DNA from: an uncultured Eggerthellaceae bacterium
GTDB lineage: Bacteria; Actinomycetota; Coriobacteriia; Coriobacteriales; Eggerthellaceae
Assembly: GCA_910589125.1 (NCBI GenBank)
Contig: CAJURX010000002.1
Coordinates: 1 to 64,000, forward strand
Length of the DNA stretch: 64,000 nucleotides
Reading direction: 5' to 3'
In this document: in pieces, positions 53,469-62,214 of the stretch
Numbering within the stretch: the stretch's first letter is position 1
How the letters are laid out: every line of letters starts with the position of its first letter
Translations under genes and position numbers: made by a program
Notes under the pieces: generated by a model
Database searches by the model: none
What the model was told of the DNA's origin: nothing
Seen by the model: only the letters and a program-made list of their open reading frames with translations

Positions 53469-54788
53469 ATGGCAAAGGAAACATGGGTCACAGGCTTCGC
53501 CCTCTTCGCGATGTTCTTCGGAGCGGGCAACCTCATATTCCCACCGTATCTTGGCATGGAGAGCGGCGAGCTCTGGCCGCTCGGCCTTGCGTTCTTCGTT
53601 CTGATCGACGTGGTCATGGCATGCTTGGGCATCTATGCGCTGAACGCTGCGGGCGGAGGCGAGGTGGCCTTCCAGCGCACCATCGGCAAGGTCCCTGCCG
53701 TCATCCTGAACACAGCCGCCATCGTCTGCACGGGCGTGCTCATCGCCATGCCGCGCACCGCTGCCACCACCTACGAGATGGCCGTCGTCCCGCTGCTCGG
53801 CGCTCAGATCGACATGTTGCCCTTCTCATTCGCGTTCTTCGCGCTGGTGCTCGTGCTCACCATCACCGAATCCAAGGTGGTCGACATCATCGGGAAGGTG
53901 CTGACGCCACTGCTCGTGATCGGCATCGGCGCGCTCATCATCTGCGGCATAGCGAACCCGTTGGGCCCCATGGGAGCGCCACATTCGGATACCGTCGTGC
54001 AAGACGGGATATCAGCGGGATATCAGGCCATGGACATCATCTGCGTCATCGGATACTCCATCGTTCTCCAGAACGCCCTCAAGGAGGACGGGTTCAAGAA
54101 GCGCGGCGCACAGCTCAAGATACTCACATTCGCCAGCATCATCGCCGGCGTCATGCTCACGCTCATCTACGGCGGCCTCACCTATCTGGGCGCCACCACC
54201 AGCCAGACCTTCGGGTTCGGCCTCGATCAGGCAGCGCTGATCGTGAGCATCACCGAGAACCTCTTGGGCAGGACCGGCGTCATGATCTTGGGCGTGGTGG
54301 TGCTGCTCGCATGCCTGACCACAGCCATCGGGCTCATCAGCGCGACCGCAGAGTACTTCCGCCAGCTGACGCATGATCGCCTGTCGTACCGCTTCGGCGT
54401 GATCTTCTGCGTGATAGCGGGCCTGCTGATCTGCAACCTGGAGCTGGACAACATCATCCGGTGGGCGTCTCCCGTGCTCACGCTGGTCTGCCCTCCGTTC
54501 ATGACCACCATCGTGCTCATCCTGTTCGCACGCCACATCCGCTCGAAGCGCCTCTACCAAGGGGCGGCGCTGGGAGCATTCCTGGCAAGCGTCCCGCTCG
54601 CTCTGAACGATGCGTTCGGCATCTGCACCTTCGTGGAGGCCATGCCCCTGTTCAGCTATGGGTTCATGTGGCTCCCGTTCGCCATCCTCGGAGGCATCGC
54701 AGGAGCGCTCATCGGGCGCTGGCGCGACGAGTGCCCTCCTGCGCGACCCCCTGAGAACCCTTCTGACCCGGCGAGCCCCCAAGCGTGA
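53469..54788 (+). CDS. brnQ: Branched-chain amino acid transport carrier
   Basis: A 439-residue LIVCS-family Na+-coupled carrier for Leu, Ile and Val with about 12 helices. It starts with the family signature FAMFFGAGNLIFPPYLG. It ends in a Pro-rich tail (PPARPPENPSDPASPQA) whose codons overlap, antisense, the last 80 bp of the NapH-like gene. Overlapping convergent genes of this size are rare; the tail may be dispensable. Confidence 0.93.
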   Translation: MAKETWVTGFALFAMFFGAGNLIFPPYLGMESGELWPLGLAFFVLIDVVMACLGIYALNAAGGGEVAFQRTIGKVPAVILNTAAIVCTGVLIAMPRTAATTYEMAVVPLLGAQIDMLPFSFAFFALVLVLTITESKVVDIIGKVLTPLLVIGIGALIICGIANPLGPMGAPHSDTVVQDGISAGYQAMDIICVIGYSIVLQNALKEDGFKKRGAQLKILTFASIIAGVMLTLIYGGLTYLGATTSQTFGFGLDQAALIVSITENLLGRTGVMILGVVVLLACLTTAIGLISATAEYFRQLTHDRLSYRFGVIFCVIAGLLICNLELDNIIRWASPVLTLVCPPFMTTIVLILFARHIRSKRLYQGAALGAFLASVPLALNDAFGICTFVEAMPLFSYGFMWLPFAILGGIAGALIGRWRDECPPARPPENPSDPASPQA

Positions 54789-55581
54789 TGGCGCTTGCCG
54801 GACAATGCTCCCGGCAGTCCAGGCAGAAGGTGCAATCCTCAAGATCGCGCGCGTTGGCTGTTGCCGCGCAGATGTCCTCAGGGCATGTGATGGCACAGAC
54901 CTCGCACCCCTCACCATGACGGCATGTCCGCTCATCTACGCGCACCCGCGGCAGCACGCTCACCTTCGCACGCGCCTTCGCCAGCACGCTGAAGAAGAAT
55001 CCCAACGGGCAGATGGCCGTGCACCACTTCCGCAGCACGAAGAGCTCGAGCGCCAGCATGGCCGGGAAGACGATGAGCTCCCAACCAGGCTGCCACGTGA
55101 CGAACATGCGGCTCACGGCGAACAGCGTGCCGAACGCCAGTCCGATCGGGCAGATCAGGCAGAATACCGGGAAATGGACGATGAGCGACACCACCAGGAG
55201 CACCGCCAGCACGATCCCCTGAGCCGCCATACCGCTATGCTGGCGCTCCTCGTTCGGATCCGCCGTCCCGCAACCCGCGCACGCCCCCGTGCAACCGGTG
55301 AGCCCATGGGGCGTGCGCCCTCCGAAGATGTTCCGCAGAAGGCTCGTAGGACAGAGCCACGAGCAGAACGCACGACCCAACAGGAACACCACAGCCAAGA
55401 TGACCAGCACGCCAGGGAGGAGCTCCCACGGGGGCGCTCCGCTGGCCACGGTCAGCTCTGCGAATCCGACCGGGCAGAGCGCGCAGAGCGTGCCCACGGG
55501 CACGTGTGCGAAGGTGCATGCGAACACCGCAACGAGCACCGCCGCAGCAACGCCGATGCGCAGATACCTCATCTTGTTCAT
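54709..55581 (-). CDS. NapH-like membrane 4Fe-4S protein
   Basis: A 290-residue protein with four to five helices. Paired cysteine motifs are CALCPVGF, CSWLCP, CLICPIG and CTAICPLG. A C-terminal ferredoxin region has CEVCAITCP and CTFCLDCREHCP. NapH forms with NapG a quinol dehydrogenase that feeds periplasmic reductases. It starts inside the napG-like stop and is the last gene of the dms operon. Its C-terminus overlaps brnQ. Confidence 0.85.
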   Translation of the reverse strand: MNKMRYLRIGVAAAVLVAVFACTFAHVPVGTLCALCPVGFAELTVASGAPPWELLPGVLVILAVVFLLGRAFCSWLCPTSLLRNIFGGRTPHGLTGCTGACAGCGTADPNEERQHSGMAAQGIVLAVLLVVSLIVHFPVFCLICPIGLAFGTLFAVSRMFVTWQPGWELIVFPAMLALELFVLRKWCTAICPLGFFFSVLAKARAKVSVLPRVRVDERTCRHGEGCEVCAITCPEDICAATANARDLEDCTFCLDCREHCPASAITLGGSPGQKGSQGVAQEGTRRASAR

Positions 55582-56279
55582 AGCGCACCTCCCTCTGAGC
55601 GCACGTTGCGGCCTGCCGCCAGCTCATCTGACGTGATCGCACCGGGCAGCGCCGCCGCTTGGCTCTCTCGGCTCACCACGTAGATGCCCTTCTCAGCAGC
55701 AGAGGCATCATAGGCGCGCAAGGAAGGTGCCGGGCATTCCATCTCGCACAGACCGCACCCGTCGCATGCAGCCTCATCCACATGAGGGCGTCCGCGCTCA
55801 TCCAACGTGATGACGCCCTCTACGGGGCACACGTCAGCGCAGATGGTGCAGCCCTGCCAATCCCACGCCACGCATGCGTCGCTGATCACCTTCGCCACGC
55901 CGATGTCAGATGCGCTCGGGGCGTCCATCGTGAGCGCCCCGGTGGGGCATGCCTCGACGCACTTCATGCAGAAGTCGCAGTAGCCGTGCTTGTAGATGAC
56001 CTCAGGAGTGCCCACGACAGGGAAGTCCAGCCCCAAGGGCCGGGGCTGCACGAGGCCATAGGGACATGCCTGCACGCACCGCTGGCATCGATCGCACCGT
56101 GCGAGCAAGGCTGATTCGCTCTCCGCACCCGGCGGTCTCAGATAGACCGCATGCGCGCTCTCCCGCACGGCGCATCCCGCAGCGCCCAGCCCTACCAGCA
56201 CCGCAGCAGCGCCACCTGCCAAGCAGAATTGGCGCCGCGTGACCGATGCGCTCCCTGAGCCTGCATCAGCGGCGCTCAT
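55578..56279 (-). CDS. NapG-like exported ferredoxin with four 4Fe-4S clusters
   Basis: A 233-residue protein. The N-terminal twin-arginine signal TRRQFCLAGG is followed by a hydrophobic segment. Four cluster motifs follow: CDRCQRCVQACP, CDFCMKCVEACP, CTICADVCP with an earlier Cys, and CDGCGLCEMECP. The architecture matches NapG, which receives electrons from NapH on the outer face of the membrane. It overlaps both neighbours by 4 bp. Confidence 0.87.
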   Translation of the reverse strand: MSAADAGSGSASVTRRQFCLAGGAAAVLVGLGAAGCAVRESAHAVYLRPPGAESESALLARCDRCQRCVQACPYGLVQPRPLGLDFPVVGTPEVIYKHGYCDFCMKCVEACPTGALTMDAPSASDIGVAKVISDACVAWDWQGCTICADVCPVEGVITLDERGRPHVDEAACDGCGLCEMECPAPSLRAYDASAAEKGIYVVSRESQAAALPGAITSDELAAGRNVRSEGGAL

Positions 56280-56953
56280 GATGGCGCACCGCCCAACATC
56301 TCATCCAAGAGACCCGCATCGGCCTCCACGAACGAGAGCGTGAAGACAGCCAGCGCCTCATAGAAGCCACCCGTTGCAGCGATGCGCAAGTCAGCGCAGA
56401 ACCGGTCGATCCAGTTCAGCAGATGCCCGCGCGCGAACGCGCGCTGCTGGCGCACGGTCTCATCAGCCGCCTCCTCAGCGCCGCGAGCCAGGAACGCCAC
56501 CGTGCGATCCGCGAGCGTCGCCATGAACGCCAGCTCGACCGCGATATGGTCCTCTGGCTCTGTGAATGATGCATCCTTCGCCAGCTGATGCTCGCGATAC
56601 GTGCGCGCCACTTGAGCGTAGGCGTCCTGCATGAGGATGCCCTTATCGCTCGTGTAGACCGATTCATAGGGGAACGCATGGCGAGCCGTCAGGGGACCCA
56701 TGCCGAAGAATACGCGATCGAACGTGACCGCCAGCTGCTCCAAGCCATCCGCATCCACGCCAAGGAGCTCTGCCCGCAGCGCACCAAGGGCAGCGTTGAG
56801 CCCCTCATCATCGCTCTCGAAGGCGAAGCCCTCAGATAGCTCGGTGGCGAAGCGCTCGTCCATCTCTTCGCGATAGCAGCGCGAGAGCACGCGGTACACG
56901 TTCGCCCGGCTCTCCATGAGCGCCATCAATCCTTGGATCATCTCAGCTTCCAT
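56276..56953 (-). CDS. TorD/DmsD-family redox enzyme maturation chaperone
   Basis: A 225-residue all-helical protein with the TorD-family segments RVLSRCYREEMDE, AFPYESVYTSDKG and EPEDHIAVELAFMATL. Such chaperones bind the Tat signal of the catalytic subunit and hold the apo-enzyme until molybdopterin is inserted. It is encoded between the DmsC-like and NapG-like genes. The ATG at 56953 has GGAAGGGA upstream. Confidence 0.88.
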   Translation of the reverse strand: MEAEMIQGLMALMESRANVYRVLSRCYREEMDERFATELSEGFAFESDDEGLNAALGALRAELLGVDADGLEQLAVTFDRVFFGMGPLTARHAFPYESVYTSDKGILMQDAYAQVARTYREHQLAKDASFTEPEDHIAVELAFMATLADRTVAFLARGAEEAADETVRQQRAFARGHLLNWIDRFCADLRIAATGGFYEALAVFTLSFVEADAGLLDEMLGGAPS

Positions 56954-57038
56954 GGCCGTTCCCTTCCACGCATCCCGCGCATGCGCACCGCACCTGTTGC
57001 GGGTCGGACGCACGCACGCGGTCCGACCCCTCCATTCG

Positions 57039-57968
57039 CTAGTAGATCAGCTGCTCGACCGACGTGGCCACCAGATACATGATGACGCGCAGCACCACGC
57101 TGCCCACCACCAGGCACGCAAGCGTCGCCCAAAGCGCTGTGGTCACGCTGACCTTCCCTGCGGCTGCTGGGGCTGCCGCAGCAGCACCGCCGCCGTCCAC
57201 GGCCGCCACCACGGGCGCGTCCTTGCTCGAGGCGCCCGCATCTCCGCCACGCTTCCACACCAAGCCCATGAGCACCACCGGTGCCATGACCCCGATGAGC
57301 ACCACGCCCAACCAGAACGCCGGCGCCAGATCCCCTGCCGCCAGGCGCACGAGCGAGCGTGTGGGGTCAGGATACGGTGCCACCGCTACCCACACCACAT
57401 AGATGAGCGTCACCACGGCAGATGCCAGCACGCCTGCCAGCGCCAGCTTGAGCGCAAAGGGCTCATCCGCCTCATCCCCCTTGAAGTGCACGTAGGCGGC
57501 AGCCAGAACGAAGCCCATGCCAAGGCCCGTCCCTAGATACATGAGAGGCAACGCGATGCTGTCCCATGCGGGGCGCGCCGGCATCATGTAGGATGCCCCC
57601 GCCACCAACGGCAGCACGAGACCGCCCAATGCCGCCAACAGACCGAACACCCGGGTGGCGCTCGGATAATCCTTCCGAGAGAGGATCACGTACACCAAGG
57701 TCATGATGCCCGTGAAGCCCACGGCGAACAGCTCCTTGGAGAGCCCCGAGCTCACGTTCCCCAAGATATAGAGCGCTCGATCGATGTGCCCCAAGTGCAG
57801 CGCTGAGGCGCATCCGCCCACTGCGAGCAGCACCAACGCGATGAGCGCCAACGGGAAGCGCACCCTCTTGAAGCAACCCTTGATCTCACCGATCCCAAGG
57901 AACACGAGCACACCCGACGATGCACCCAATAGCACGCTGAAGATCAGCAGAGGCCACTGCACAGCCAT
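57039..57968 (-). CDS. DmsC-like membrane anchor subunit
   Basis: A 309-residue protein with about eight helices that starts directly after the DmsB-like gene (3-bp gap). The pattern matches the DmsC/NrfD-type anchor that oxidises menaquinol and hands electrons to the Fe-S subunit. An Ala/Gly-rich cytosolic linker (AAVDGGGAAAAAPAAAGK) separates the last helix. It is the third subunit of the reductase. Confidence 0.88.
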   Translation of the reverse strand: MAVQWPLLIFSVLLGASSGVLVFLGIGEIKGCFKRVRFPLALIALVLLAVGGCASALHLGHIDRALYILGNVSSGLSKELFAVGFTGIMTLVYVILSRKDYPSATRVFGLLAALGGLVLPLVAGASYMMPARPAWDSIALPLMYLGTGLGMGFVLAAAYVHFKGDEADEPFALKLALAGVLASAVVTLIYVVWVAVAPYPDPTRSLVRLAAGDLAPAFWLGVVLIGVMAPVVLMGLVWKRGGDAGASSKDAPVVAAVDGGGAAAAAPAAAGKVSVTTALWATLACLVVGSVVLRVIMYLVATSVEQLIY

Positions 57969-57971
57969 GAG

Positions 57972-58544
57972 CTACTCACCGCCCTTCCATTCGCATTTGT
58001 CCAGTCCAAAGGTGACGCTGGGCTTGTTGCCCACATCCGTCAGCTTGTGCGTCGTCTTCGCGGCGATCATCTTGCTGACCTTGCTCTCCGGATCATCCGC
58101 ATCGCCGAAGATGCGCGCTTGTCCGGGGCAGTGGCGCACGCATGCCGGGTCCTTGCCATCGTCGATCAGGTGCGCGCACAGCGTGCACTTCTCGATGACG
58201 CCCTTATCCTTGGCCTCATCGTAGGTGCGCACCCCATACGGACATGCCATGACGCAATACTGGCACCCCACGCACTTGGAGTGGTCCACCAGCACCACGC
58301 CGTCATCGCGCTTGTAGCTCGCGCCCGTGGGGCACACGCTCACGCACTGCGGATTCTCGCAATGCTGGCAGGCAACCGGCAGGTAGTACATCTCCAGATC
58401 GGGATAGGTCCCATTCGGGCCGATGGTGAGCACCTTGCTATAGAACGTGCCCAGGCCCACGTTGTTCTCTTGCTTGCAGACCACCGCACAGGAATGACAT
58501 CCGATGCAGCTGTCCAGGTCTATGGCCATCGTATGGCGTATCAT
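57972..58544 (-). CDS. DmsB-like iron-sulfur subunit
   Basis: A 190-residue protein with four [4Fe-4S] motifs: CIGCHSCAVVCKQEN, CQHCENPQCVSVCP, CVGCQYCVMACPYG and CTLC...CVRHCP. It carries electrons between the membrane anchor and the molybdoenzyme. The ATG at 58544 lies after GGAAGGAGG. It overlaps the end of the downstream-numbered, upstream-transcribed catalytic gene region by none and follows it by 5 bp. Confidence 0.93.
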   Translation of the reverse strand: MIRHTMAIDLDSCIGCHSCAVVCKQENNVGLGTFYSKVLTIGPNGTYPDLEMYYLPVACQHCENPQCVSVCPTGASYKRDDGVVLVDHSKCVGCQYCVMACPYGVRTYDEAKDKGVIEKCTLCAHLIDDGKDPACVRHCPGQARIFGDADDPESKVSKMIAAKTTHKLTDVGNKPSVTFGLDKCEWKGGE

Positions 58545-58549
58545 AGCGC

Positions 58550-61477
58550 TCAGGCCTCCTTCCACGTTGTCACGGTGACGCCCTCGGCTTGCTCATCCTC
58601 TGCCAGCTGCTCGCGGGTGAGCGGCAGGAATACGCGCAGGTCCTCAGAGGTCATGCAGATGTTGTCAGGCGCACCTTCCTTCGCCACGTACACCTTGCAG
58701 AGCCCTCCGAAGTTGTCGGTACCCACGGCTGGGTCATAGGGCCCATTGTTCTCGAACAGGATGTTGCAGTTCGCATCCAGCGCGCCATGCAGGTCATCCG
58801 TGGCTGCGCGCTCGGGGAACCACCAGTCATGCTCCACGTGGATGGTGTCCGGCTTGATCGCATTCGTGAGATTCGCGCGCTGGCGGATGCGGTCGACGTA
58901 GGTCTCGATCCAGCACCAATCATCCTGCTGGATCCCCAGCTTCTCCGCCGTCTCGGGATTGATATCCATCGTGGGGAACATGTGGACCTCGCGCATCCAG
59001 GGCGAATTGCGATACTCGGTGTGGAAGAACGCATGGCTGCGGCCACCCGTGATCAGCGTGAACGGGTACTCCTCGATCAGGTCTTCGCGGCTGATCTTCG
59101 TGATGGGCGGCTCGATGTACATGGGAAGCGGACCGTTGCCATAGAGCAGCAGATCTTCGCTCCACAGCTCCATCTTGCCGTTGTCTGATTGCGGATGCGC
59201 AGGGATGACCTTGCCATCAGGCGTGGTCGTGCCTGGGAAGCGATAGACCGAACCCATCTTGTTTCCGCGATACATGGTATTGAAGCCAGGACGAAAGTCG
59301 CTCGTCTTGCGCATGAAGCCGGTCTTGTACTTGGGCTGGCCGCCACGCACATCGGTCATCTGCACGCCGGTGACGCTCACGCGGTTGCGGAAGTCCTCGA
59401 AGCTGGCGCAGGAGAGCTGCGGCGGAAGCGTCTCAGGACCCTTCACCATGTAATCGAAGAACTCGTACTTGTCCTTCCAGTACATGTCCACGTCCATGTA
59501 CTTCGCGAACTCGAAGCAGATATCCATGTCGTCCTTCGCCTCGCCCAACGGCTCATGGAACGGCTGGCGGATGAGGTAGGTGTGGCTCGTGGGATAGCCA
59601 TGCCCGGAGTGCGCCCACTCCACGCGATCGACCTCATTGGGATGCGCTGCGGGCAGGATGATGTCCGCCAGCTCCCCAGAGGGCGTCATGAAGATGTCGA
59701 CGTTCACGAAGAAGTCCAGGTCCTTGAATCCCTCGATGATCTCCTTGCCGCCTTCGATGGACAGGATCGGCTCGCTCGTCTGCTGCCAGTAGCCATGGAT
59801 CTGGAAGGGATCGCCCTTCGCCATGGCCTTCGTGGTGACAGCGCCGAAGCCGCCCTGCTGACCGTAGATCACCTGGCCGCCCGAGTTCTGCGTGACCTCG
59901 CGCAGCTCTCCGGTAGCGTCATCAGCCTGCAGGATGGGTTGATAGCCCGTGTTCTGGCAGACGGAGAGCTTCTTGATGTTCATAGCGGTCTGCTTGCGCA
60001 GCGCGCCCATGCGGCCTTCCTTGTTCGGCACCACGTCGAACATGAACGAGTCGTAGCCCGTGGCAGGTTCGCGCCCGATGTTCTGCCCACCCTTCGTATC
60101 GAAGTTGCCCGCGAGCGCCATCATGATGGTGAAGGCTTGGCTGATGCCCGAGGTATTGATGGAGAACTCCACCTTCTGCCCACGCGTGAAGCATGCATGC
60201 GGGCTAGCATCGATGTAGGTCTGGATGGCCTTCGCGATGCGCTCCTCATCTAGCTCGCAGAACTCCGCTGCACGCTGGATGGTCCACGGGCTCACGTGCT
60301 CCACCAGAAGGTCCCATGCGGTCCGATAGGTCTTGCCGTTGATCTCACGGCCCTTCCCGTCAGGCGTGCTGAGCGCCGGCACTGCATCCTCCACGATGTT
60401 GCCGTCAACATCCAGCCACTGGAATGCGCGAGGACCGCCCACGCCCTGCTTGCCCTGCCAGTCACCTGACCAGAAGATCAGCTGGTCATGCGCCTCATCC
60501 CATGCCGGATACAGCTCCTCGTTGCCGCCCTCCTGCATGAGCGACTGACGCAGCTGGTAGCCCGTTCCGTTGCCGTCTGCATCCTTCTCGTCGATGAAGA
60601 ACGGGGCATTCGTCCAATAGCGCGCGAAGTCCGTGTCGCATTTGTCCGATTTGATGATCTCATTGATGAACGCCAGCACGAGCGCCATGTCAGAACCAGG
60701 ACGGATGGGCAGCCACTGATCTGCCTTCGACGCCGTGCACGTGAAGCGCGGATCCACGCAGATCACCTGAGCACCGCGCTCTTGCGCGCGCTTCACAGTG
60801 AGCCAGTCGTAGTACCCGCGGCTGCGCTCCTGACGGCACCAGATCAGGATGCAATCAGCATTGTTGCCATCCCAACCGGTGTACTGGGTCTCATCCCCGT
60901 AGAGGCGCTGGCTGGTGAAGTAGCTGCCCACCCAGCACAGGTTGCCCACGCCGAACGTGGCGGTCGAGCCCAGCTCCAGCCACAGCTTGTTGATGGCCTG
61001 GAACTGGAGCATGTCACGACCAGTGCCGTACTGGTGCGCGATGGTGTGCCACCCGTATTCGTTGCCGATCCTCTTGAACTGCTCGGCGGCCTCAGCGTAG
61101 GCGTCATCCCAGCTGATGCGACGCCACTGGCCGGAGCCCTTCTCCCCTACGCGGCGCTGCGGATAGCGGATGCGCGTCGGGTTGTACAGCTCTTGCGGGA
61201 TGGCGAACGCACGCCCGCAGAGCGTCCCCTCGCTGAACAGGTCGGGATTGCCCTCGATCTTCGTCAGGCGCCCATCCTCGACGGTCCCGAACAGGGCGCA
61301 TCTGCCATAGCACTGACGGCATGCGCTGGGGATGACCTTCACGTCATCGGATGCGCCCGCATCACCCTCTGCGGGAACCTCTGCGAATGCCGCATCCGCG
61401 CTCCCCAGCACCATGGCAGACGCCGATGCCACAGCGCTCGCCTTGATGAAGTCGCGGCGGCTGAGCTGCAATGCCAT
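58550..61477 (-). CDS. DMSO-reductase-family molybdopterin catalytic subunit, Tat-exported
   Basis: A 975-residue protein. Twin-arginine signal LSRRDFIKASAVASASA (residues 5-21). The FS0 cluster is C53-x2-C56-x3-C60-x26-C87, fully canonical. Long bis-MGD domains follow. It is encoded with DmsB- and DmsC-like subunits and a TorD-type chaperone, so it is an extracytoplasmic terminal reductase. The electron acceptor (DMSO, TMAO, another N/S-oxide or a diet-derived compound) cannot be determined from sequence. The ATG at 61477 has GGTGAGGAGC upstream. Confidence 0.9.
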   Translation of the reverse strand: MALQLSRRDFIKASAVASASAMVLGSADAAFAEVPAEGDAGASDDVKVIPSACRQCYGRCALFGTVEDGRLTKIEGNPDLFSEGTLCGRAFAIPQELYNPTRIRYPQRRVGEKGSGQWRRISWDDAYAEAAEQFKRIGNEYGWHTIAHQYGTGRDMLQFQAINKLWLELGSTATFGVGNLCWVGSYFTSQRLYGDETQYTGWDGNNADCILIWCRQERSRGYYDWLTVKRAQERGAQVICVDPRFTCTASKADQWLPIRPGSDMALVLAFINEIIKSDKCDTDFARYWTNAPFFIDEKDADGNGTGYQLRQSLMQEGGNEELYPAWDEAHDQLIFWSGDWQGKQGVGGPRAFQWLDVDGNIVEDAVPALSTPDGKGREINGKTYRTAWDLLVEHVSPWTIQRAAEFCELDEERIAKAIQTYIDASPHACFTRGQKVEFSINTSGISQAFTIMMALAGNFDTKGGQNIGREPATGYDSFMFDVVPNKEGRMGALRKQTAMNIKKLSVCQNTGYQPILQADDATGELREVTQNSGGQVIYGQQGGFGAVTTKAMAKGDPFQIHGYWQQTSEPILSIEGGKEIIEGFKDLDFFVNVDIFMTPSGELADIILPAAHPNEVDRVEWAHSGHGYPTSHTYLIRQPFHEPLGEAKDDMDICFEFAKYMDVDMYWKDKYEFFDYMVKGPETLPPQLSCASFEDFRNRVSVTGVQMTDVRGGQPKYKTGFMRKTSDFRPGFNTMYRGNKMGSVYRFPGTTTPDGKVIPAHPQSDNGKMELWSEDLLLYGNGPLPMYIEPPITKISREDLIEEYPFTLITGGRSHAFFHTEYRNSPWMREVHMFPTMDINPETAEKLGIQQDDWCWIETYVDRIRQRANLTNAIKPDTIHVEHDWWFPERAATDDLHGALDANCNILFENNGPYDPAVGTDNFGGLCKVYVAKEGAPDNICMTSEDLRVFLPLTREQLAEDEQAEGVTVTTWKEA

Positions 61478-61515
61478 GCTCCTCACCTTCTTCCTCGTCT
61501 CTCCCCTACCATGTC

Positions 61516-61568
61516 TAGTTGCTTAGCCCTCTATTTATTAGCTATGCAACTATTGATATAGCAATAGT
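61516..61568. promoter_or_regulatory. Paired inverted repeats, probable MarR operators of the dms operon
   Basis: TAGTTGCTTAGC (61516-61527) and GCTATGCAACTA (61541-61552) form a 12-nt inverted pair with one mismatch. ACTATTG (61549-61555) and CAATAGT (61562-61568) form a perfect 7-bp pair with a 6-nt spacer. On the minus strand TTGCTA followed after 18 bp by TAATAA could be the promoter, so these repeats would overlap it. They lie 40-90 bp upstream of the dmsA-like start and downstream of the MarR gene. Confidence 0.55.
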
Positions 61569-61650
61569 ATCACGGGTAACGGTTCAGGAACAAGGCGGCG
61601 TTTCGTATCAAATTGAGAGGATGGGGCAGGACAGGGTGGGATCAGGTGCG

Positions 61651-62094
61651 CTAGCTGCTCTCAGTCCCTGCATTGGCGCGCACTTTGTCGAGCACCTCGA
61701 AGAAGGTGGCCAGATCATGGTCGGAGATGCCCGAGGCGATCTGATCGGCGCGCGCTGCCACGACAGGTTCGATCTCCACCAGAAGCTCGGATGCGACAGG
61801 CGTGTTCTCCACGATGTTGGCGCGTCGATCCTCAGGGTGCGTGGTGCGCTTGACCAGGCCGCGCTTGACCAGGCGATCGATCAGGCGCGCCACGGTGGCC
61901 TGTTCCTTCTTCAACCGCTCTGAGAGCGCACGCTGCGTCATGGCTCCATGCTCTTCGAGCTGGTTCAAGGCATTCCACTGTCCGGAGGTGAGCCCGAAGG
62001 GGGCAAGACAGCGATCGAGACTGCGCGCGAGCACGCGATGGGCGGAGTAGATCTGGTATCCGATGAATTCGCGATGGCGAAGCCTATCGACCAT
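61651..62094 (-). CDS. MarR-family transcriptional regulator
   Basis: A 147-residue winged-helix dimer. The DNA-binding core is MTQRALSERLKKEQATVARLIDRLVKRGLVKR with wing HPEDRRANI, typical of MarR. It is transcribed toward the dms-type operon and separated from it by 173 bp that contain paired inverted repeats. It probably senses the electron acceptor or a related phenolic compound and controls that operon. Confidence 0.9.
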   Translation of the reverse strand: MVDRLRHREFIGYQIYSAHRVLARSLDRCLAPFGLTSGQWNALNQLEEHGAMTQRALSERLKKEQATVARLIDRLVKRGLVKRTTHPEDRRANIVENTPVASELLVEIEPVVAARADQIASGISDHDLATFFEVLDKVRANAGTESS

Positions 62095-62214
62095 CTATCC
62101 GCCTCCTCTCCCTGCGATGAGCTGTGCCTACTGTATCACCCGCTCAAGCCCGAGAACACCTCTCGCGGGCATGACTCCGTCAGTGGCGTCCAGCCTCCTC
62201 GTAGAGCAAGCTCA

